Source: Desulfobotulus mexicanus (GTDB lineage Bacteria > Desulfobacterota > Desulfobacteria > Desulfobacterales > ASO4-4). Taken from it: a stretch of DNA of 64,000 nt. The notes under the pieces were generated by a model. That model was not told the origin of the DNA, searched no databases, and worked only from the letters and a program-made list of their open reading frames with translations. Of this stretch, positions 7,769 to 16,585 are shown piece after piece (position 1 is the stretch's first letter; each line of letters opens with the position of its first letter). The position numbers were made by a program, and so were the translations under genes. The DNA lies in contig NZ_VDMB01000011.1 in assembly GCF_006175995.1 (NCBI RefSeq), forward strand, positions 697-64,696. The letters run 5' to 3'.

Positions 7769-10700
7769 ATGATGTTTTCCATATTCAGACAGCATTTCAC
7801 CAGAGGGCTTACCCGGCGGATTGTACTGATTACAACGGGCTGTCTTTTTATAAGTATTCTTCTTCTTACCCTTCTCATTTCAAGGCTGCTTTTTGTGGAG
7901 GCAGAAAGAACGGTGGTGGGTCATCAGCAGGAGCTGGTGGATATGCTGGTGAAACGTATGGAAAACGAGCTGGAGGCCCGGAGTCAGACCCTTCAGGGCT
8001 TTGCCAGTTTCATCCATGACGGGGAAAAGCTTTTGGAAGTTGAAAAAATTGAAAAGCTTCTTTCCACAAGGGTTCGGCTGCTGGAATATTTCAACGGTGG
8101 CATTCTGGTGGCCGATGAAGGGGCCGTAGCCATAGCAGAAACCATCTTTGTGCAGGGACGTATTGGCACCGCCTACCCGGACAGGCCCCATGTGATCACT
8201 GCAACGAAAACAAAAGAAGTTGTTTTTACAAGGCCCTATATGGGAAGGGCCACAGGGGTTCCCTTAAGTACCATTACCGTTCCCGTCCTGTCCGATTCAG
8301 GCCGTGTCATCGGCTTTCTTTTCGGTAATACCCTTCTGGCAGAGGATAATCTTTTTAAGGAAATCAGTGAAGAAACCCTTGGGCATCAGGGACGGATATT
8401 TGTACTTGATCCTCTGCTGGGTATGCTTGTGACGGCTTCGGATTTCAGTCTTGCCATGCAGCCTGTGCCAGAAAAGAATTTTCCTACTGTGCTGGATGCC
8501 GTGCTGTCCGGCAAGCCTTCGGGAAGGTCAAGGGATCTTCAGGGAAAAGAGGTGGTATACAGCTCCGCTGTCCTTGAAAAAATGGGCTGGGAGGTAATCC
8601 ATGTGCTTCCCGCTGCCATGGTAAGGGGGGCAGGAGCGTCTTTAATCATAAATATTTCTTTTTTCATTATCTGTCTCATGGCAGCCACTTCCCTTGTCAT
8701 TGTTTTTCTGCTGCGCCGGGAGCTTTTTCCTTTGCAGGAGCTGGCGGAAACCATCAATGCCATGGCCACGGGAAAAATCCCTGTCCAACCCTTAGAATCT
8801 GTTTCCGTCAATGAAATTGAAAAAATCTGCCGTGCTTTCAACCGTCTCCATGAAATGCGGGAAGATCAGGAAAAGGTTCTGCGGGAAGAAAGGGATTTTC
8901 TAAAAAGTCAGTTTCTCCAGTCTTCCGATGGTATTGTGCTTTTGGACAGGGACAATCTCACCATCATGGAAGCCAATCCGAGGCTTTCGGAAATATTGGG
9001 CTTCGGTCTTCAGGATCTTGAAGGCCAGTCCCTTTTGGCTCTTTTGGAGACAGACGGAGAAGATCTGAAAAAAGCCTTTTCCGGTATCACGGAAAATCCC
9101 GACCGCAGGGCAAGGGAGTATACTCTGCTCCATGCCGAAGGCCACAGCATTCATACCATGGTCAGTGCAACGCTGGTGCATAAGGGGCCGGATACCTGCA
9201 TCATGGCCAATGTCAGGGATATTACGGAGCTTAAGCAGAATATAAGGATAAAAAATGAATTTGTTTCTACGGTGAGCCATGAGCTGAGAACACCCCTTAC
9301 GGCCATCAGTGGTGCCCTTGGGTTAATTATGGGGGGTGCCATGGGAGAGATGCCGGAAAAATCAATGCCCATGCTGGAAATTGCCAGCAATAACTGCCGC
9401 AGGCTTTCCATGCTCATAAATGATCTGCTGGATATGGAAAAGCTCAGCACGGATAAAATGCGTTTTGACTTTCAGATTCAGGATATTACAAGCCTTGTGA
9501 AGAGGGCCGTACAGGAAAATCAGGTGTATGCGGAAAAATATAAGGTTTCTTATGTTCTGGAGAAACCTTTGCCTTCGGTCAGGGTAAATGTGGACGCCCA
9601 GCGTTTCATACAGGTTCTGGCCAATCTTTTATCCAATGCAGCCAAGTTTTCCCCGGAAGGTGGAATGGTCTGTGTGCGTATGCATTTTCCCGATGATAAA
9701 AGGGTGCGCATAGGTGTGCAGGATCAGGGGCCGGGGATCTCCGATGATTTCAGGCTTCGTATCTTTGAAAAATTCACCCAGTCAGAGGCAACGGATAACC
9801 GCAGCAAGGACGGAACAGGCCTTGGCCTTGCCATCACTAAAGCCCTTGTGGAAAAAATGGGTGGTTGCATTGATTTTGTTTCTGAAGAAGGAAGGGGAAG
9901 CTTTTTCTATCTTGACCTGCCCCTTGCCCATGGTGAAATCAATACCATGGATTGCATGCTGTCAGACTTACCGGATTTTTTATCCCCTCAGGCCGTTTTT
10001 ACTGCTTCAGAGGGGGCTGTGGCTGGAGCAGGTCCATTGGCGCAGCAGGTTCTTGTGGTGGAAGATGACCCGGATACTGCCCTGATGCTGCAGGCTCTTT
10101 TGACCTGCGGCGGTTTTGGAGCGGATGTTGCTGTGGATATTGGCGAGGCCCTGGAAAAAATAGACAGAGTAAAATATACGGCCATTTGCCTTGACTTAAT
10201 ACTGCCCGATGGCAACGGTGTGGATCTCATAAAAAATCTCAGGTCCCGTGCTGAAACAAAGGATCTGCCCATAATTGTAGTTTCTGCCTTAGTTGAGGAA
10301 GGGCGCCTTGCTGTTAAGGGGGCTTTCAATGCAATAGACTGGCTGGAAAAACCCATTGAACCGCATAATTTGCTGGATACCATCAGAAAAATGCTTAAAA
10401 AATCAAAGGGTGAAAAACCTTACATACTCCATGTGGAGGACGATGAGGATCTTGGAGAAATTCTGGCGGCCATTGGTGGGGATCTGGCCCGTTTTGATCT
10501 TGCCGGAAGTCTCGGGGAGGCTTTCTTAAAACTGGATCAGTACCACTATGACCTTGTGATTCTGGATATCGGTCTTCCCGATGGCTCTGGCTGGGAGCTT
10601 TTGCCTGCCATACATGCCCTGATGCCTCCTCCGCCCGTTCTTGTGCTTTCCTCTTCGGAGCTTAGTCATGCTGATATGGCAAGGGTTCATGGGGCCCTTA

Positions 10701-10777
10701 CCAAGGGAAAAGTTCCCAATGACATTATTCTTGAAACCCTGAAAAATATTCTGGCTCAGGGGGAGGCAACCCCATGA
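7769..10777 (+). CDS. Hybrid sensor histidine kinase (sensor-HAMP-PAS-HisKA-HATPase-REC-REC)
   Basis: An inner-membrane sensor of 1002 residues. A first membrane helix (about 18-42) and a second (about 288-315) bracket a periplasmic domain of roughly 245 residues, probably Cache-like. HAMP (about 313-365) and PAS (about 380-490) follow. The kinase core has the phospho-acceptor His504 in the HELRTPL motif, and an ATPase domain with N, G1 (DQGPGIS) and G2 (GTGLGLA) boxes. Two receivers end the protein, with phospho-Asp809 and Asp933. Two ATGs are tandem at 7769 and 7772; the purine-rich GGGGCAGGGG is upstream. Its stop overlaps the next gene by four bases (ATGA), so translation is coupled. Its kinase core is strongly similar to that of its neighbour, which suggests tandem duplication. 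The ligand is unknown. Confidence 0.9.
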   Translation: MMFSIFRQHFTRGLTRRIVLITTGCLFISILLLTLLISRLLFVEAERTVVGHQQELVDMLVKRMENELEARSQTLQGFASFIHDGEKLLEVEKIEKLLSTRVRLLEYFNGGILVADEGAVAIAETIFVQGRIGTAYPDRPHVITATKTKEVVFTRPYMGRATGVPLSTITVPVLSDSGRVIGFLFGNTLLAEDNLFKEISEETLGHQGRIFVLDPLLGMLVTASDFSLAMQPVPEKNFPTVLDAVLSGKPSGRSRDLQGKEVVYSSAVLEKMGWEVIHVLPAAMVRGAGASLIINISFFIICLMAATSLVIVFLLRRELFPLQELAETINAMATGKIPVQPLESVSVNEIEKICRAFNRLHEMREDQEKVLREERDFLKSQFLQSSDGIVLLDRDNLTIMEANPRLSEILGFGLQDLEGQSLLALLETDGEDLKKAFSGITENPDRRAREYTLLHAEGHSIHTMVSATLVHKGPDTCIMANVRDITELKQNIRIKNEFVSTVSHELRTPLTAISGALGLIMGGAMGEMPEKSMPMLEIASNNCRRLSMLINDLLDMEKLSTDKMRFDFQIQDITSLVKRAVQENQVYAEKYKVSYVLEKPLPSVRVNVDAQRFIQVLANLLSNAAKFSPEGGMVCVRMHFPDDKRVRIGVQDQGPGISDDFRLRIFEKFTQSEATDNRSKDGTGLGLAITKALVEKMGGCIDFVSEEGRGSFFYLDLPLAHGEINTMDCMLSDLPDFLSPQAVFTASEGAVAGAGPLAQQVLVVEDDPDTALMLQALLTCGGFGADVAVDIGEALEKIDRVKYTAICLDLILPDGNGVDLIKNLRSRAETKDLPIIVVSALVEEGRLAVKGAFNAIDWLEKPIEPHNLLDTIRKMLKKSKGEKPYILHVEDDEDLGEILAAIGGDLARFDLAGSLGEAFLKLDQYHYDLVILDIGLPDGSGWELLPAIHALMPPPPVLVLSSSELSHADMARVHGALTKGKVPNDIILETLKNILAQGEATP

Positions 10778-13155
10778 AAAGTGAGGGCTTTTCCCTTAGG
10801 GCAACCTTTATGGTTCCCATTCTTTTTCTGACCTTCCTTGCCGTGGCTGGCTCATGGCCCCTTTATCATTTTACGGCATCAAAAGTTATCCATGGGGCTG
10901 TGGACAGTCTGCAGGCAGAAATATCCTCAAGGATTGCAGATCATCTGGAGCACCTTCTGGATCATCCCCAGAGGATCAATGCCGCCAATGCCCGTTTCAT
11001 GACAAAGGGGATTCTGAATCCGGAGGATCAGGAAGCACTGGAGAATCATTTTCTGGGGCAGATCCGGGAAAATCCCGAGATCAGCAGCATTTATTTTGGT
11101 AACACCAGAGGAGGCCTTGCCAATTCTGGCAGGGAGCATGCAAGTGATTCTCTTTATTTTATTGGAACGGATAATTTTGAGGCAGGATTTTTTTCTAAGG
11201 TGGCCGTTACAAAAGCGAATCAACGGGGGGAAGTGCTTTTGCACCTTCCCGGATTCGACAGCAGGGTGCGGCCCTGGTACACAAAGGCTTTGGAAAAGCA
11301 AAGACCCGTGTGGAGTGATATCTATTTTCTTTTTAACACGGATAAAATGGCCATTTCCGCCAGCAGACCCGTTTGGGATGAAAAAGGAGAGCTGCTGGGT
11401 GTGACTTCTGTGGATATTTTTCTTTTCCATATCCATGTATTTCTCAAAAATTTAAAAATTGCTGAAAACGGCCATGCCTTTATCATGGAGCGAAGCGGTT
11501 TTATGGTGGCAAGCTCCCACCATGAAAGAGATTGCACGCTGGAAGAAAGCTGTTTGGCTGTGAGGGTTTCTGCCTTTAAGAGTTCCTGCGCCATTACCCG
11601 CAGTGTGGCAGAAGTTTTTCTGTCAAAAAAAGAAGACGGTTTTGTAAACTATGATCTTAAAAAAGCTGAAGTAAGGGTTGGGAACGAAAAGTATCTGGTT
11701 TCGCTGACCCCCCTTCAGGATGAATGGGGTATAGACTGGCTGATCTTTGTGGTTATTCCCGAAAGGGATTTCATGGGGGAAATCCGGGAAGCCAGAAAGA
11801 AAACCCTTCTTTTCCTTTGTCTGATCCTTTTTGCCGCTTTTATATCGGCCCTTGCCATTATAGAAAGGGTGGCCAGCCCCATTCTTCAGCTCCATACCGC
11901 AGCCCAGCGCCTTGCCGTTGGGCTGGATCCCAAAGCCATATCATTCAAGAGGACACCAAAGGAAATCCGGGAACTCATGGTGACTTTTCTCCATATGGAC
12001 ACCTCCCTTCGCCGCTCCATGAAGGATCTTGCCCGTGAAGTGCGTGAGCGTAAAGAAGCGGAAACTGTCCAGAAGCAAAATTCCCGTCATTTGCAGGCCA
12101 TTCTGGACAATGTGCTGGATGGCATCATCACCATAGATCCCGTTGGAACCGTGGCTTCCTTTAATCATGCGGCCAGCAGAATATTTGGCTATGAAAGCTT
12201 TGAGGTGGTGGGAAAAAATATCCGTATGCTCATGCCGGAACCCTACCACAGTGAACATGATGGTTATCTTGCCCGTTACAGGGAAACGGGAATTCCACGG
12301 GTGATTGGCATTGGCCGGGAGGTTTCAGGAAGACGGAAAAACGGAGATGTTTTTCCCTTGGAGCTTGCCGTATCCCGGCTGGAAAGGGAGAATCATACCC
12401 TTTTTATAGGCATTGTGCGGGATATCACCGAAAGAAAGCGTGTGGAAAACATGAAGGATGCCTTTGTGTCCACGGTCAGCCATGAGCTGCGTACCCCTCT
12501 GACTTCCATAAGGGGAGGCCTTGGCCTTGTGACCGGAGGAGCGCTGGGACCTGTATCTGAAAAAATACAGCACCTCTTAATGATTGCCTACAGAAATACG
12601 GATCGTTTGACAATTATCATCAATGATCTTCTGGATATGGAAAAGCTCATTGCCGGAGAAATGCATTTTAATATGAAGAAGCAGCCCCTTCTTCCCCTTG
12701 TCTTAAGGTCCATGGAAGAGAATCAGGCTTATGCTGACAATTATGGGGTAGACTTTGTTCTGGACTTTCAGGTGGATGAGGGTTTACTTGTGCTGGCAGA
12801 TACCCTTCGCTTCCAGCAGGTGCTGGCCAATCTCCTTTCCAATGCAGCCAAATTTTCTCCGGCAGAGTCTTCTGTAAAGGTGGGGGTTTCTGTGGAAGGG
12901 GCACGGGTAAGGATTTATGTACAGGATGAGGGTCCCGGTATATCTGAAGATTTTAAGGACAGGGTTTTTGAAAAATTCTCCCAGGCCGATGGAACGGACC
13001 AGAGGCAAAAAGGTGGAACTGGCCTTGGTCTTGCCATCAGCCGTGAAATCATGTCACATATGGGGGGCGAAATCGGTTTTCTCTCCGAAGAGGGAAAGGG
13101 AGCCACCTTTTATTTTTATCTGCCGGTGGCAAAGGAATCAGGGGAGGATCTGTGA
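10774..13155 (+). CDS. Sensor histidine kinase (dCache-HAMP-PAS-HisKA-HATPase)
   Basis: A 793-residue membrane kinase. Membrane helices at about 10-30 and 345-365 enclose a periplasmic domain of about 310 residues with the look of a double-Cache ligand sensor (the RPWYTKA motif is typical). HAMP (about 365-420), a PAS domain (about 445-555) and the kinase core follow, with His570 in HELRTPL and G boxes DEGPGIS and GTGLGLA. There is no receiver of its own, so it must pass phosphate to the neighbouring receivers. It starts with an ATG overlapping the previous stop and ends with a GTGA overlap into the next gene. The signal sensed is unknown. Confidence 0.9.
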   Translation: MKSEGFSLRATFMVPILFLTFLAVAGSWPLYHFTASKVIHGAVDSLQAEISSRIADHLEHLLDHPQRINAANARFMTKGILNPEDQEALENHFLGQIRENPEISSIYFGNTRGGLANSGREHASDSLYFIGTDNFEAGFFSKVAVTKANQRGEVLLHLPGFDSRVRPWYTKALEKQRPVWSDIYFLFNTDKMAISASRPVWDEKGELLGVTSVDIFLFHIHVFLKNLKIAENGHAFIMERSGFMVASSHHERDCTLEESCLAVRVSAFKSSCAITRSVAEVFLSKKEDGFVNYDLKKAEVRVGNEKYLVSLTPLQDEWGIDWLIFVVIPERDFMGEIREARKKTLLFLCLILFAAFISALAIIERVASPILQLHTAAQRLAVGLDPKAISFKRTPKEIRELMVTFLHMDTSLRRSMKDLAREVRERKEAETVQKQNSRHLQAILDNVLDGIITIDPVGTVASFNHAASRIFGYESFEVVGKNIRMLMPEPYHSEHDGYLARYRETGIPRVIGIGREVSGRRKNGDVFPLELAVSRLERENHTLFIGIVRDITERKRVENMKDAFVSTVSHELRTPLTSIRGGLGLVTGGALGPVSEKIQHLLMIAYRNTDRLTIIINDLLDMEKLIAGEMHFNMKKQPLLPLVLRSMEENQAYADNYGVDFVLDFQVDEGLLVLADTLRFQQVLANLLSNAAKFSPAESSVKVGVSVEGARVRIYVQDEGPGISEDFKDRVFEKFSQADGTDQRQKGGTGLGLAISREIMSHMGGEIGFLSEEGKGATFYFYLPVAKESGEDL

Positions 13156-13535
13156 GTACACTGAAACGCATTGCCTATGTTGAAGATGAAACGGATATTC
13201 AGGAAGTTGCAAAAATGGCCCTGGAGCTGGTGGGCGGGTTTTCCGTGGCTGTTTTTTCCTCAGGGCATGAGGCTGTGGACAAGATGGCCGCCTTTTCACC
13301 CCAGCTGATTCTTCTGGATGTCATGATGCCCGGCCTTGACGGGCCTGCAACCCTGATCCGGCTGCGGGAGCAGGAGAGTCTTAAGGATGTTCCAGCCGTT
13401 TTTATGACGGCCAAGGTGCAGACCCATGAGGTGGCCCGGTATAAAGAACTGGGGGCTGTCAGTGTTATTGCCAAGCCCTTTGACCCCATGACCCTTGCGG
13501 ACCAATTGAAAGGAATCTGGGAGAATCTGCCATGA
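13152..13535 (+). CDS. Single-domain response regulator (CheY-like)
   Basis: A 127-residue stand-alone receiver. The acidic pair (VEDE, residues 9-12), phospho-acceptor Asp56 in LLDVMMPG, the Thr of MTA and the Lys of AKPF are all present, so it should be phosphorylatable. It lacks an output domain and is probably a phosphate shuttle between the two kinases and the Hpt protein encoded next. The start is GTG, set by GGGGAGG at 13141-13147. It overlaps both neighbours by four bases. Confidence 0.9.
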   Translation: MSTLKRIAYVEDETDIQEVAKMALELVGGFSVAVFSSGHEAVDKMAAFSPQLILLDVMMPGLDGPATLIRLREQESLKDVPAVFMTAKVQTHEVARYKELGAVSVIAKPFDPMTLADQLKGIWENLP

Positions 13536-15193
13536 CAGCTAAAGAAGATCAAAAGCTTTTTGAAAGCCAGATGGAGCTTCTGCGGGAGGGTTACAGGGAA
13601 AAGCTTGAGCATCAGCTGAGTGAAATGGTAAAGCTGCTTAAAAATCTTGAAAAAAGTCTGGACCCCCTTCCTGCTCTGGAAACCCTGCGTCAAGAGCTGC
13701 ATAAGATTGCAGGCGGAGCCGGTATTTTTGGTATGCCGGAGCTGGGTAAAAAGGCCAGAACCCTTGAAATTCAGATGAAGGGTATAAGGGAACGCGCGGC
13801 TTTGGGAAAAGAGGTGCCTGTTTCCGAAATACTGGCGGCCATTATGGCGCTGCATGTTCCGGAATCTTTACCAGACAAAGGGGAATCTGCATCTTCTATG
13901 GTACCGGAGAAGTCTTTTGGGAGTGCCGGAGATTTGGATGTTGAAGAGCCGAGGCTTCTCATTATTGACCCTGATGACAAAAGGGGCCGGGAGCTTGTGC
14001 TTGCCCTTCGTTATTTCGGCTATATCCCAAGGCATTGCAGCAGGCTTTCCTCCGCAGCATCCCTTTTTCCCCATAAGGCTCCCCAGGCCATACTTCTTTC
14101 CCTTTCGTCCAGTGAGAATCCTTTTTCAGTCACTACGCTGGCAGAAGAAATAAAGGATCTTTTTCCGGAGCTGCCTCCACTCCTTGTACTTTCGGACAGC
14201 CTGGATTTTTCCACCCGCCTTGCCGTGGCCAGAGCCGGAGGGCAGGGTTTTTTCATTCGGCCTTTAGATGTACCAAAGGTTGTGGACCGGCTGGAACAGC
14301 TCATAGGCAGAAGGGAAATGGCACCCTACCGTGTGCTGATTGTGGATGACGAACCCATGGTGGCGGAGCATTTCTGCCTTGTGCTGCGGGCGGCGGGCAT
14401 GGAGGTTCACAGAGAAGAAGATGCGGCCAGGGCACTGGATATGCTTTCCACCTTCAGGCCGGAGCTGATACTGATGGATGTTCATATGGAGGATTGCTCG
14501 GGAACGGAGCTTGCCGGAATCATCCGTATGGAGGAGGAGTGGGTGGGTATTCCCATTCTCTACCTTTCCGCAGAAAGCAAGATGGAGGAGCAGATACGGG
14601 CCTTGAACAGCGGCGGAGATGATTTTATCACCAAACCTGTGGATGATGCCTATCTTGTGGCCTCGGTTTCCGCCCATGTGTCCCGTGCCCGCCGCCTTTC
14701 GGAGCTGATGGCAAAGGACAGCCTGACGGGGCTTTTAAAGCATATTCGCATCAAGGAAGCTCTGGAAGTGGAAATGAGTCGCAGCAACCGGGACGGTTCC
14801 ACCCTCTGTGTGGTCATGCTGGATCTGGATCATTTTAAAAGGGTGAATGACACCTGGGGGCACGCTACCGGAGACAGGGTCATCAAAGCCCTTGCCCATC
14901 TGCTTACACGGCGGCTGAGGCGCAGTGACAGCATAGGACGTTATGGTGGCGAAGAGTTCATGGCCGTTCTTCCCGGATGCACCCCGGAAAAGGCCGAAAT
15001 ACTAATGGAAGAAATACGCAAGAATTTAAAAACCATTGAATTCCATGCAAAGGAAGAAGTTTTTAATGTTACCTGCAGCATCGGCATTGCCTGCTCTTCT
15101 TTAGGCAGCTCTCCGGAAGAGGTTCTGCAGGCTGCGGATCAGGCCCTTTACAGGGCCAAGGAAGAGGGCAGGGACAGGATCTGTATTAGTTGA
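13532..15193 (+). CDS. Hpt-pseudoREC-REC-GGDEF diguanylate cyclase
   Basis: A 553-residue output protein of the signalling operon. Residues about 25-105 form an Hpt domain with the probable phospho-His57 (LHKIAGGAG). A first receiver (about 140-255) has lost its phospho-Asp: the strand end reads LLSLSSS. A second receiver (about 265-385) is intact with Asp316. The C-terminal GGDEF domain has an active GGEEF signature (472-476) and an RxxD product-inhibition site (Arg463 to Asp466) exactly five residues before it. It should make cyclic di-GMP when the relay phosphorylates it. The Hpt makes a multistep relay plausible: hybrid kinase receivers to Hpt57 to Asp316. It overlaps the upstream gene by four bases and ends the operon. 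Confidence 0.9.
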   Translation: MTAKEDQKLFESQMELLREGYREKLEHQLSEMVKLLKNLEKSLDPLPALETLRQELHKIAGGAGIFGMPELGKKARTLEIQMKGIRERAALGKEVPVSEILAAIMALHVPESLPDKGESASSMVPEKSFGSAGDLDVEEPRLLIIDPDDKRGRELVLALRYFGYIPRHCSRLSSAASLFPHKAPQAILLSLSSSENPFSVTTLAEEIKDLFPELPPLLVLSDSLDFSTRLAVARAGGQGFFIRPLDVPKVVDRLEQLIGRREMAPYRVLIVDDEPMVAEHFCLVLRAAGMEVHREEDAARALDMLSTFRPELILMDVHMEDCSGTELAGIIRMEEEWVGIPILYLSAESKMEEQIRALNSGGDDFITKPVDDAYLVASVSAHVSRARRLSELMAKDSLTGLLKHIRIKEALEVEMSRSNRDGSTLCVVMLDLDHFKRVNDTWGHATGDRVIKALAHLLTRRLRRSDSIGRYGGEEFMAVLPGCTPEKAEILMEEIRKNLKTIEFHAKEEVFNVTCSIGIACSSLGSSPEEVLQAADQALYRAKEEGRDRICIS

Positions 15194-15210
15194 AGGAGGC
15201 TTTGTTTTCC

Positions 15211-15807
15211 TCAGGGGGAAAGGGCCTCAAGTTCCCTTGCCACATCATCCATTTCATCATCTTCAAAGGCCCTGTCCAGGGCCTCAAAGCCCTTCCTTGC
15301 CCTCTCCTTTGAAATACTCTGCTGCAAGCGGTTCACCCTTTCTGTCTGGTATTCCAGCAGGGCTTTTTTGGGCAGAATGGCGGCTCCGAAAACCCTTGCC
15401 TTTCTGGCCTGACGTATGAATCCCGCATCCCTTTCGTCTTCCTGGGTGATGCGGTCTATGCGTATATGGCTTTTGACAAAAAGATTCAGGTCCCTGTCAT
15501 GGCGGAACTGACGGACCAGTTCTTTTTCCGCAGGATCACTTAAGTGCCTGAAGTTTTTATAAACAACATTGTCAACAATTTCCTGAATCCTTTCTTCCAT
15601 CTTTACGCAAAGATCCCCTTGCAGCGGCTCCAGCATTTCAAGACCTCCATCTCTGTAGGTAAAGACATAGAGGTAACCGGGATTTTTTTCTTCATAATAC
15701 CAGGCAGGGGCACCTTCAATCTGTATTTTGTCCCCTGCCATAAGGGCCTGCTCAAAGAGAAAACCTGCAAATACGGAAACAAGTTTGATGGCTATGGCTT
15801 CAAGCAT
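15211..15807 (-). CDS. Conserved-looking hypothetical protein
   Basis: A 198-residue protein I do not recognise. The N terminus is mildly hydrophobic (residues 1-25) without a clean signal peptide. A short segment around residues 25-55 (AGDKIQIEGAPAWYYEEK) is followed by a charged, helical C-terminal two thirds rich in Arg, Glu and Asp. AAGGAA lies at good spacing before the ATG at 15807. It converges with the GGDEF gene, leaving 17 bases between stops. It could be a cytoplasmic or weakly membrane-associated protein; no function is proposed. Confidence 0.6.
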   Translation of the reverse strand: MLEAIAIKLVSVFAGFLFEQALMAGDKIQIEGAPAWYYEEKNPGYLYVFTYRDGGLEMLEPLQGDLCVKMEERIQEIVDNVVYKNFRHLSDPAEKELVRQFRHDRDLNLFVKSHIRIDRITQEDERDAGFIRQARKARVFGAAILPKKALLEYQTERVNRLQQSISKERARKGFEALDRAFEDDEMDDVARELEALSP

Positions 15808-15904
15808 GGGGTTTTCCTTTCATCGGGGAAAAATTGCTTAATGGAGGTGCATTCAGTGGGATTTTCATGGTTATATTTTCATAAGATAAAGGAATTTTCT
15901 TTTA

Positions 15905-15944
15905 TTGACAACCCGGATGTATGTAATAATAATGTTGCTACATA
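15905..15944 (+). promoter_or_regulatory. Promoter and possible autoregulatory operator of mazEF
   Basis: TTGACA (15905-15910) and TAATAA (15927-15932) are spaced by 16 bases. The inverted pair TATGTA (15920-15925) and TACATA (15939-15944) surrounds the -10 element. Antitoxins of the MazE type usually repress their own operon from such sites, so this is a plausible operator; the assignment is inference. Confidence 0.5.
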
Positions 15945-15976
15945 TTGATACATTTATTGATGAAGGAAGGTGATTT

Positions 15977-16231
15977 ATGCGCACTCAGGTAAGAAAAATC
16001 GGGAACAGCTTAGGCAGCATCATCCCTGCTTCTTTAATCCGTCAACTGAACCTCAGGGAGGGATCAGAAATTGACATGAAAGAAGATGGAGGCAGAATTA
16101 TTCTTGAGCCTGTCAAAGGGTCCCAAAAACCTTTTCCATTCAGCGAGAAGGTTCTTTTGAAGGGACTGGATGCCCACACAGCACATGCAGATGAACTGGC
16201 AGCAGTATCAGAAAAGGAGATGGGTTGCTAA
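15977..16231 (+). CDS. mazE: MazE/PemI-type antitoxin (AbrB fold)
   Basis: An 84-residue antitoxin. Residues 1-48 form an AbrB-like swapped-hairpin DNA-binding domain (RKIGNSLGSIIP motif), and the C-terminal tail should wrap around and neutralise the toxin. GAAGGAAGGTG precedes the ATG. The stop TAA at 16229-16231 is immediately followed by the toxin ATG, a usual arrangement that keeps antitoxin and toxin production coupled. The pair sits just upstream of the dnaA region. Confidence 0.88.
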   Translation: MRTQVRKIGNSLGSIIPASLIRQLNLREGSEIDMKEDGGRIILEPVKGSQKPFPFSEKVLLKGLDAHTAHADELAAVSEKEMGC

Positions 16232-16585
16232 ATGGTACAATATATTCCCCAGCGAGGTGATATTGTCTGGCTGGATTTTGATCCGGTTAAAGGACGTGAA
16301 ATTGGAAAATACAGACCTGCTCTGGTCTTATCAGACAAAGACTACAATCAGCAGACAGGCCTTTTGATATGCTGCCCTGTAAGCACCAGTATCCGTGGTG
16401 GTCTTACGGAAGTTTTTGTAAAAAATCTGGAAAAGCCTTCCGTTGTGGCTTGCAGTCTGATTCAGACATTGTCCTGGAAAGACCGGAGCGTAAAGAAAAT
16501 TACAAGGGCTGAGGATGGCCTTATGAAAGAAGTTTTAACTCGCCTGCTTCCTTTGATGGGTGCAGAAATATTGTTTGAAGATTGA
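16232..16585 (+). CDS. mazF: MazF/PemK-family mRNA interferase toxin
   Basis: A 117-residue toxin of the MazF/PemK fold. The N-terminal RGDIVWLDFDP and KYRPALVLS motifs are those of the family; members cut single-stranded RNA at short sequences and stall growth. Length is normal for the family and no truncation is seen. It begins at the base right after the mazE stop. The sequence specificity cannot be read from the protein. Confidence 0.9.
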   Translation: MVQYIPQRGDIVWLDFDPVKGREIGKYRPALVLSDKDYNQQTGLLICCPVSTSIRGGLTEVFVKNLEKPSVVACSLIQTLSWKDRSVKKITRAEDGLMKEVLTRLLPLMGAEILFED

